A stretch of DNA of 64,000 nt. Source: Sorangium cellulosum So ce56. GTDB lineage: Bacteria; Myxococcota_A; Polyangia; Polyangiales; Polyangiaceae. Shown in pieces: positions 59,284-64,000 of the stretch (the stretch's first letter is position 1; each line of letters opens with the position of its first letter). Under the pieces are notes generated by a model, which was not told where the DNA came from, searched no databases, and was given only the letters and a program-made list of their open reading frames with translations. The stretch covers positions 5,042,501-5,106,500 of the forward strand of contig NC_010162.1 in the NCBI RefSeq assembly GCF_000067165.1. The letters run 5' to 3'. The position numbers were made by a program, and so were the translations under genes.

Positions 59284-61775
59284 GGCTCACGCTCCTCTCG
59301 CCGCTCGTCCTGCTCGCGGCCTGCCAAGGCGCGGCGCCCGGCGGCCCGTCGGCGCCGGGGCACGCCCTCGCCTCGACGCCCGAGGGCAGCGTCGGGCGCA
59401 TCGAGGTGCGCCACCTCGACGCCCGTCCGCGGCTCGCGCTCGTCTCGCGCGACGGCGATCCCGCGCCCGCGCTCGTCGTCTCGGTCGCGACCGATCTCGG
59501 CTCGGTCGCGACGACGGCGCTCGCCAGCGTGGTCGAGGCGCGCCTGCTCGCCGCCGGCTTCGACGTGGACGCGCGCATCGACCGCGGCGCCTTCCGCGTG
59601 CGCCTGCTCGTCAGGGACGCGGCGCGCGTCGCGCCGTTCCTGCGCGCGCTGTCGGCGGCGTTCGCGCAGCCCATCGCGGCGGGCAGCCCGGAGGTCGCCC
59701 GGGCCGCGGAGCGGACGCAGGCGCTGCGTTCGAGCCCGCTCGACGCGCCGGAGCTCTCGCCGATCGCGGCCTGCACCGGCCAGCTGGGCCTCGCGGGCGC
59801 CGAGCCCGTGGTCGATCTGGCGACGCCCGCGGGCGCGCGGGAGCTCGAGGGGTGGCGCGCCGCGGCGCTGCACGCCGGGCACACCTCGATCGCCGCCGTC
59901 GGCCCCGCCGCGTTCTGCGAGGAGGCGGCGCGCGCGGCGGAGGGCATCGACGCCTGGCCGGCGGGCGGCCCGCCCGCGGACCCCTGGCCGGCGGCGGACA
60001 CGGTCGGCGTGTACACGACGAACCAGCTCGGACGTCGCGCCGCCCGCGTGACCGTGGCCGCGCGCGTCGCGAGCCCCCAGGCGGCCGTCGCCGCGGCGGA
60101 GCGGCTCGGCGCGCCTGGGTCCCCGCTCCGCGCGCGCCTCTCGGCGCTCCCCTCCCCGTTTCGCGCCGTCGAGGTGCTCGGGGTCGCCCGCCCGCGCGGC
60201 GGCTGCGTGAGCGTGACCATCGAGGCCGCCGATCTGCCCACGGCCCCGCCCGTCGAGGCCTCGGCTGCGCTCGCGGCCGCGGTGGCGCGGCAGGAGATCC
60301 GCCGCGGCCTCTCGGCGCCGCCGAACCCCGACGTCGCCACGCGTCAGGTCCTCACCGCGCAGGACCCTCGCGACGCCGGCGCGCGCGCCTCGTGGTGGGC
60401 GCTCTCGGGGAGCGCCCCGGGCGCGCCGCCGGAGCGGTGGGCGACGGCGCTCGGCCTCCCTCCGAGCGCCGACCCGCCGAAGCCCGCAACGCCGGGCGAG
60501 GCCGGCGCTCGGCGCTTCGAGGCCGAGCTCTCGCGCGCGCTCGCGCCGGGAGCCCAGCCCTCCCTGGAGCGGCGGGCGCTTGTCGAGCGCGGGCAAGGCG
60601 AGGTCTGGGTCCTGCTCGGGAGCCCGTGCGGCGTCGCCGAGGAAGGGCTGTACGACGCCGGCGCGACGGCGCTCGCCGCGCTCGCCGCCGTGCAGACCCG
60701 GCGGCGCGAGCTCGACGTCACGATCGAGCCGTGGGTCACGGCGGATGCCGTCGGCGTGATCGCGCACGCGCCGTTCCGCGACGAGCGCGAGACCCCGGCC
60801 GAGCTCGGGCGCCGCGTGGCGAACGCCGCCGCGCGCACGGTCGCGGCGACCACGCTGGGCCCCGAGGCGCTGACGCTGGCGCGCGCCGCGGCGCTCCAGC
60901 ACCTGGAGCACCTCTCCGGAGGGCGGGCCGCGGCGCTCGAGGCCTTCGCCTCCGCGATCGCGCCCGACCACCCGTCCTGGATCGAGCCGTTCGGCGTCTG
61001 GGACCGGGTGGCGAGCGGCGCGCTCGAGACGGTGCAGCTCCGCTGGCAGGCGCTCGCGACCGGCCCGCTCCGGCTCGCCGTCCTCGCGAACGCCGACGCT
61101 TCCCAGGCGGCCGCCGCGGCGGAGGCCGCCGAGCGCTGGCTCGCGCCGCGGCTCACCCCGCGCGGGTGCGGCTCACCGGACGGCGCGGTGGTGCCACGGC
61201 TCGGTCACCACGACGCCCGCCTGCCGGCCGGGGCGGCCCTGTCGCAGGCCGTCGTCGGCGCGCGGCTCCCTGCGGCGATCGAGGCCTCTCCCACGGCGCG
61301 CGAGCTCGCCGAGCTCACGGCCTTCGCCCTCAACGGCGAAGGCGGGCTGCTCGCGGCCGCGCTCTCTCCCGCGGCGAGCACGGCGTCCCCGGCTCCAGCC
61401 AGCGCGGCGCCGACGAAGCGGCCGCTCGCGGCCCGCGCGAGCGCGCGCGTCCTCGGCGGGACACGCGCGGCGGCGCTCGCCGTCGAGATCAGGGCAGAGG
61501 CCGGCGAGCTGACCGAGGCATCGGCCCGCGTGAAGGAGCTCCTCGCCGGCCTGGCGCAGCGGGTGACCGACGCCGATCTCGGCCGCGCCGAGGCCCACCT
61601 CGCCCGGCGGGAGCGCGACGCGCTCGCGGAGCCCAGGCGCCGGCTCATCCACCTGTTCAACGGCCGCCCCTCCCGCGCGGCCGCCGCGAAGATCACGCTG
61701 GCCGCGTGGCGCGCCTTCCTGGCGGGCGCGCTCGGCGCGGACGCGGTGGTGACCGTCGAGGCCCGGCCCGACTGA
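59271..61775 (+). CDS. Lipoprotein with M16 (insulinase)-like fold, catalytic zinc site missing
   Basis: 834 residues. Signal peptide and lipobox (LLSPLVLLAACQ, cysteine 18). Two halves each resemble M16/processing-peptidase domains: RLALVSRDGDPAPALVVSVATDLGSVATTALASVVEARLLAAGFDVDARIDRGAFRVRLLV, and, in the second half, WIEPFGVWDRVASGALETVQLRWQALATGPLRLAVLANADASQAAAAAEAAERWL. The HxxEH zinc motif of active M16 enzymes is not found, so it is probably a non-catalytic partner in a periplasmic complex. It overlaps the preceding lipoprotein gene by 13 bases, so the two are translationally coupled. Confidence 0.7.
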   Translation: MRSLRLTLLSPLVLLAACQGAAPGGPSAPGHALASTPEGSVGRIEVRHLDARPRLALVSRDGDPAPALVVSVATDLGSVATTALASVVEARLLAAGFDVDARIDRGAFRVRLLVRDAARVAPFLRALSAAFAQPIAAGSPEVARAAERTQALRSSPLDAPELSPIAACTGQLGLAGAEPVVDLATPAGARELEGWRAAALHAGHTSIAAVGPAAFCEEAARAAEGIDAWPAGGPPADPWPAADTVGVYTTNQLGRRAARVTVAARVASPQAAVAAAERLGAPGSPLRARLSALPSPFRAVEVLGVARPRGGCVSVTIEAADLPTAPPVEASAALAAAVARQEIRRGLSAPPNPDVATRQVLTAQDPRDAGARASWWALSGSAPGAPPERWATALGLPPSADPPKPATPGEAGARRFEAELSRALAPGAQPSLERRALVERGQGEVWVLLGSPCGVAEEGLYDAGATALAALAAVQTRRRELDVTIEPWVTADAVGVIAHAPFRDERETPAELGRRVANAAARTVAATTLGPEALTLARAAALQHLEHLSGGRAAALEAFASAIAPDHPSWIEPFGVWDRVASGALETVQLRWQALATGPLRLAVLANADASQAAAAAEAAERWLAPRLTPRGCGSPDGAVVPRLGHHDARLPAGAALSQAVVGARLPAAIEASPTARELAELTAFALNGEGGLLAAALSPAASTASPAPASAAPTKRPLAARASARVLGGTRAAALAVEIRAEAGELTEASARVKELLAGLAQRVTDADLGRAEAHLARRERDALAEPRRRLIHLFNGRPSRAAAAKITLAAWRAFLAGALGADAVVTVEARPD

Positions 61776-62552
61776 TCACTCCCCGCCGTCGAAGTCGCCG
61801 GCGTCCTCGAGCTCGGCCGCCCGCCCAGCGCGGGTCGCCTCGGGGCCCTCGTCGTCGGTGTCGGCGTCGCCGTCCGCGCCCGTGGCCTCGTCCTCGTCGA
61901 CCTCGTCCTCGTCCTCATCGTCGTCCGGCTGGGTCAGCACGGGGAGCCGGCGCTTGCCGACCGGACCCTCGTCGACGTAATCGCGCAGCGCCATCATGTC
62001 CTTCAGCGCCTCTAGCTTCGCGAGCGCCTTGACCTCGACCTGGCGGATCCGCTCGCGGGTCAGGTTCATGATCGCGCCGACGTCCTCGAGCGTCGTGCCG
62101 CCGCGATCCGCGACGTCGAGCGCGCACGTCTCGTTCATGTCCCAGACCTCGAGATCGGGGAAGTTCAGCTTGATGGCGCCCGTCCTGGCGGAGACGTCGA
62201 GATAGAGGTGGTGCTGGCACGAGACGTACGGGCACGGCCTCGGACCGTCGACGCACTCGGCGCGCGCCCGCGGCTTGTAGTAGTCGGTCTCGGGGTAGAG
62301 CATCCGGCCGATCTCGAGCTCGCGCTTGGTCATGCGCTTGACGCTGATCGTCCGCGCCCGGATCTCGCGCTTCCGCCGCGACCTGCGCTGCTCGCGCGTG
62401 ATGGCGTTCCCCGACTCCGCGGGGTCGGCCTGGAGCGCGAGCGCGCCCTCCACGACGGGCTCCGTCGAGCCCGCTGGGCCGCGATCGCCCTCCGCCGCAT
62501 CCGCACCGTCCAGGCCGAAGATCTCGAGCTCGCTGTCAGACACCGTCGCCAT
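61776..62552 (-). CDS. Orphan sigma-70 region-4-like DNA-binding protein
   Basis: 258 residues. After an acidic N-terminus and a basic stretch (TREQRRSRRKREIRART) comes a four-cysteine/histidine-type segment, CVDGPRPCPYVSCQHHLYLDV (about 98-120). Next is a sigma region-4 helix-turn-helix, TTLEDVGAIMNLTRERIRQVEVKALAKL (about 150-180), like that of RpoD. There is no region 2, so it cannot act as a complete sigma factor. The last ~60 residues are mostly Asp/Glu. It is likely a transcription factor or RNA polymerase-binding regulator. The ribosome site GGAGG is 7 bases before the ATG. Confidence 0.8.
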   Translation of the reverse strand: MATVSDSELEIFGLDGADAAEGDRGPAGSTEPVVEGALALQADPAESGNAITREQRRSRRKREIRARTISVKRMTKRELEIGRMLYPETDYYKPRARAECVDGPRPCPYVSCQHHLYLDVSARTGAIKLNFPDLEVWDMNETCALDVADRGGTTLEDVGAIMNLTRERIRQVEVKALAKLEALKDMMALRDYVDEGPVGKRRLPVLTQPDDDEDEDEVDEDEATGADGDADTDDEGPEATRAGRAAELEDAGDFDGGE

Positions 62553-62794
62553 GCGCTGCCTCCGTTTGGTAGCGTCTCCGCTCTCAAGCGCGCGCGTCTC
62601 TCCCCGTACGTCCGAGTCCCAGCTCGAGCGCAGAGGGATCCGCTCCTTAAGCCCGACGTAAAGCCGGATGCCGTCCCTAAAAAATTGCGACGAAACGAGC
62701 CGATGCCCGTCCCGTCGATCGCATCAAACCCAGGCGGGGCCGCGCCCGCGGCCCCATCTACTTCACGACGACGAAAGCCCCGCGACTCGGCCCC

Positions 62795-63325
62795 TCAAGA
62801 GGAAGCCGCCTGTTTCGTGAGCCGCGCTTGCGCCATCAAGCGCTCTTCTATCAACGCCAGCTTGGCGACGAGCTCCCGCGCGAGCGACTCTGCGCTCGCG
62901 AGGTCCTGGGCTATCGCCCTGCCGCTCGTCTCGCTCCGCCTGTCCTTGGCGGCATCCCTGAGCGCATTGAAGACCTTGGCCATCGTGCGCTCGAGCTCCT
63001 CGATATCACCTCTCACGAACAGGAATTCACGCTGGATCTCTTCGATGGTGTAGTCCTGGGCCATCATCTCTTTGATGCGCTGAACCTGGCGGACTACCGT
63101 GGCCGGATACATCCCCTGCGAGCCCTGGTGCTTGCCCTTGCGCCCCACCCGCACGCTGCGCGGGAGCAAGCCGAGCTGCACATACTTCCGGAGCGTCGCC
63201 TCGCTGAACTTGATGCCATGAGCCGCGAACAGCTCGAGGATATCGCTCGATGTGATCCCCTGGGCGTGCTCCCGCTCGATGCGATCAAGCACCTCCTCAG
63301 GGATCCTCTGCACCGGTCCTCCCAT
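62795..63325 (-). CDS. MerR-like regulator with coiled-coil C-terminus
   Basis: 176 residues. The N-terminal part has a winged-helix pattern (ITSSDILELFAAHGIKFSEATLRKYVQLGLLPRSVRVGRKGKHQGSQGMYPATVVRQVQRI) typical of MerR-like proteins, with TLRKYVQLGLLP at the recognition helix and wing. The rest is a long charged helix (DIEELERTMAKVFNALRDAAKD) for dimerisation. It starts after the promoter and palindrome at 63361-63390, suggesting autoregulation. No clear ribosome site precedes the ATG at 63325. The ligand is unknown. Confidence 0.78.
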   Translation of the reverse strand: MGGPVQRIPEEVLDRIEREHAQGITSSDILELFAAHGIKFSEATLRKYVQLGLLPRSVRVGRKGKHQGSQGMYPATVVRQVQRIKEMMAQDYTIEEIQREFLFVRGDIEELERTMAKVFNALRDAAKDRRSETSGRAIAQDLASAESLARELVAKLALIEERLMAQARLTKQAASS

Positions 63326-63360
63326 CGATTGCCGGAGGCCCTACCCAACCGACGCGGGCG

Positions 63361-63390
63361 ACTCTATTCCACTGAATGGAATACAGTCAA
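63361..63390 (-). promoter_or_regulatory. Promoter with operator-like palindrome in its spacer
   Basis: On the minus strand, TTGACT (63390-63385) and TAGAGT (63366-63361) are 18 bases apart. A perfect inverted repeat, ATTCCA-N5-TGGAAT (63366-63382), lies in the spacer. This is the usual place for MerR-type operators, so the MerR-like gene may control itself. Confidence 0.5.
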
Positions 63391-63650
63391 TTGACGCGAC
63401 TACGATTATTGTGTGGCTGTCGCGAGACGCGGTGCTTTGCCGGGGTTCTTGACAGACCTCGGACATTTTTCGTCCGTCGGGACGACGCGTCGGCCCGCCC
63501 GGCATGACGCGGGTCGGGGGCCGGGGTGGGAAAAAGGCGACGCTCGGTGCGATGGGTGCGAGCAGGGGGGCGCCCGACACCCTGCGGGGCTCGTGCAGCG
63601 GCATGCCCCGTACCCTGACACACATCGGTCCTTTCAGACAAAAGGGCTGA

Positions 63651-63656
63651 TAGTCT
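63651..63656 (+). promoter_or_regulatory. Possible -10 box (TAGTCT)
   Basis: TAGTCT is ten bases before the ATG at 63667. Confidence 0.35.
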
Positions 63657-63666
63657 CGCCGCCACC

Positions 63667-64000
63667 ATGGCCAAAGCCGTCGCCAGCGAGGGTCGGGGCT
63701 CGGCCTCTCCCGCCGCCCCCCGACCCGTCGAACGCGTCATCAGGGATGTCACCGCCCGGGGTGTCAGGATGCGGGTCCTGGTCGCCGGGGCGGGCAACGG
63801 CCCGGCGCTGCTGCTGATCCACAGCTTCCTCGTCAGCCACCTGGAGTTCGATGACGTGATCGACACGCTGGCCCAGCGGTTCCACGTCATCGCCCCGGAC
63901 CTGCCGGGCTTCGGCGAGAGCGAGAAGCCGAGCCCGGCGCGGTACGCTTACGGCATCGAGACGTTCGCCGAGGCCGTGGCCGACCTCATCGCCGCCTTCG
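63667..64000 (+). CDS. Alpha/beta hydrolase, 3' end outside window
   Basis: The frame from ATG 63667 encodes MAKAVASEGRGSASPAAP, a disordered lead, and then the alpha/beta-hydrolase start: RVLVAGAGNGPALLLIHSFLVSH with the oxyanion-hole region (HSFL in place of the usual HG), and RFHVIAPDLPGFGESEKPSP, the typical second strand and loop. The catalytic serine (GxSxG) would be beyond the window. It continues to the last base. The substrate cannot be predicted. Confidence 0.8.
   Translation, partial: MAKAVASEGRGSASPAAPRPVERVIRDVTARGVRMRVLVAGAGNGPALLLIHSFLVSHLEFDDVIDTLAQRFHVIAPDLPGFGESEKPSPARYAYGIETFAEAVADLIAAF

Larger units (their letters stand above)
63326..63666. other. Divergent promoter region
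   Basis: Serves the leftward MerR-like and rightward hydrolase genes. It contains the promoter-palindrome at 63361-63390 and an AT-richer part up to about 63420. A TTGACA at 63447-63452 is not followed by a good -10 box at the right distance. No gene seen. Confidence 0.45.

Noticed and set aside
63447..63475. TTGACA at 63447 as a promoter of the hydrolase gene
   Set aside because: No -10-like hexamer at 16-18 bases; the TAGTCT at 63651 is a better candidate.

Overview
The window is 64 kb of very GC-rich DNA with strongly GC-biased third codon positions, long spurious antisense reading frames, many lipoproteins, Ser/Thr protein kinases, TPR and PQQ-propeller proteins, an RsbR/S/T stressosome operon and large STAND ATPases. 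This combination points to a myxobacterium of the Sorangium/Polyangium type. That is inferred from gene content only; no rRNA or tRNA gene was seen.

Layout. 1-9 kb: two secreted lipoproteins (one cut by the window edge, one glycine-rich), two membrane proteins and an L,D-transpeptidase. 9-15 kb: a TPR protein with a degenerate zincin-like tail, then a tightly overlapping minus-strand operon of a possible 69-aa leader gene, rsbR, rsbS, rsbT, an RsbX-like phosphatase and a second anti-sigma-type ATPase, then another TPR protein. 15-26 kb: a DEAD-box RNA helicase with a DbpA-like tail, an envelope protein, a solitary TolC-like protein, an aldehyde dehydrogenase of the BoxD/PaaZ type and a Ser/Thr kinase. 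26-42 kb is the accessory core: a dynamin-like GTPase; a 1,722-residue PNP-NACHT-pentapeptide-WD40 protein; a cluster of small genes with a truncated serine recombinase, an AraC regulator and a DoxX protein; a frameshifted gene; and a 1,293-residue STAND ATPase-WD40-TIR protein whose WD40 units are nearly identical. 42-57 kb: an arrestin-like protein, a kinase-ATPase-TPR receptor, a frameshifted glycosyltransferase, PQQ/propeller proteins, a Uma2 nuclease-like protein, PssA, RlpA and a cysteine-cluster membrane protein. 57-64 kb: an ECF sigma factor followed by two lipoproteins, an orphan sigma region-4 protein, a MerR-like regulator and the start of an alpha/beta hydrolase.

The most interesting part is the pair of NLR-like (STAND) proteins at 28999-34167 and 38228-42109. 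Both end in, or contain, 14 WD40 repeats (two seven-bladed propellers' worth). One carries a nucleoside-phosphorylase domain of the kind known to destroy ATP in phage defence; the other carries a TIR domain of the kind known to destroy NAD+. Both start at a GTG exactly six bases after a TAGAxT box, which suggests leaderless mRNAs. The 126-bp WD40 units of the second protein vary mainly at one codon (Arg/Asp/Trp/Gly), as expected for a recognition surface diversified by repeat shuffling. I propose that this is a two-sensor immune or self-recognition island.

A second general pattern is a TANNNT box 6-10 bases before the start codon of about ten genes, probably marking leaderless or near-leaderless transcription.
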